This document shows positions 6,510-6,558 of a stretch of DNA of 6,558 nt, piece after piece (position 1 is the stretch's first letter; each line of letters opens with the position of its first letter). Origin of the DNA: Nitrospira sp. UBA6909 (GTDB taxonomy: Bacteria > Nitrospirota > Nitrospiria > Nitrospirales > Nitrospiraceae); NCBI GenBank assembly GCA_002451055.1, contig DKBD01000251.1:1-6558 (forward strand), written 5' to 3'. The position numbers and the translations under genes are program-made. The notes below the pieces were generated by a model. It searched no databases and had not been told where the DNA came from. It saw only the letters and a list, made by a program, of their open reading frames with translations.

Positions 6510-6558
6510 TGTGAGCCCTAAAGTGTGCGGTCAAGATTATCGTTGACTATATTGAAAA

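Noticed and set aside
4706..6558. CRISPR array, insertion sequence or known defence gene in the element remnant
   Set aside because: No regularly spaced repeats, transposase motifs or recognisable nuclease, helicase or toxin motifs were found. The only repeat array is the four-hexamer operator.

Overview
The window looks like a chromosomal segment of a moderately GC-rich Gram-negative bacterium. A Skp/OmpH-type periplasmic chaperone with a Sec signal implies an outer membrane. The protein set and the style of the integrase remnant remind me of Nitrospira (Nitrospirota). That assignment rests on memory of family sequences, not on a search.

Left part (1-4705), ordinary chromosome: (i) a secreted Pro/Ala/Lys-rich protein on the minus strand, cut by the left edge (1-284); (ii) a 319-bp divergent intergenic stretch; (iii) a small conserved-looking protein of unknown function (604-1014) and a Skp/OmpH-like chaperone (1105-1656) with its own good sigma70-type promoter; (iv) on the minus strand, a two-gene unit of a PA0069-type radical SAM protein (2057-3127) and a single-domain rhodanese (1628-2044), whose 3' end overlaps the chaperone gene by 29 bp; (v) divergently, serS (3201-4487) behind a clear promoter, followed after 128 bp by tRNA-Ser(UGA) (4616-4705). 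The synthetase thus sits next to one of its substrate tRNAs.

Right part (4706-6558), remnant of an integrative element inserted at the tRNA-Ser 3' end. On the minus strand, reading towards the tRNA, there are: a possible 47-aa ORF; an excisionase/HTH-like gene with two frameshifts (5989-6328); a promoter overlaid by four GTGTAA half-sites in an inverted arrangement (5951-5992); an intact 224-aa protein of unknown function (5258-5932); and a tyrosine-recombinase gene reduced to N-terminal and C-terminal scraps (about 4742-5247). The recombinase has lost its catalytic core and carries an 8-bp tandem duplication. The layout regulator/excisionase - unknown protein - integrase - tRNA is that of an integration module which is no longer mobile, yet its central gene and control region look intact.

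I found no CRISPR array, rRNA, insertion sequence or recognised defence gene. The most interesting items are the operator-controlled 224-aa protein surviving between two broken recombination genes, and the readable history of damage in the integrase.
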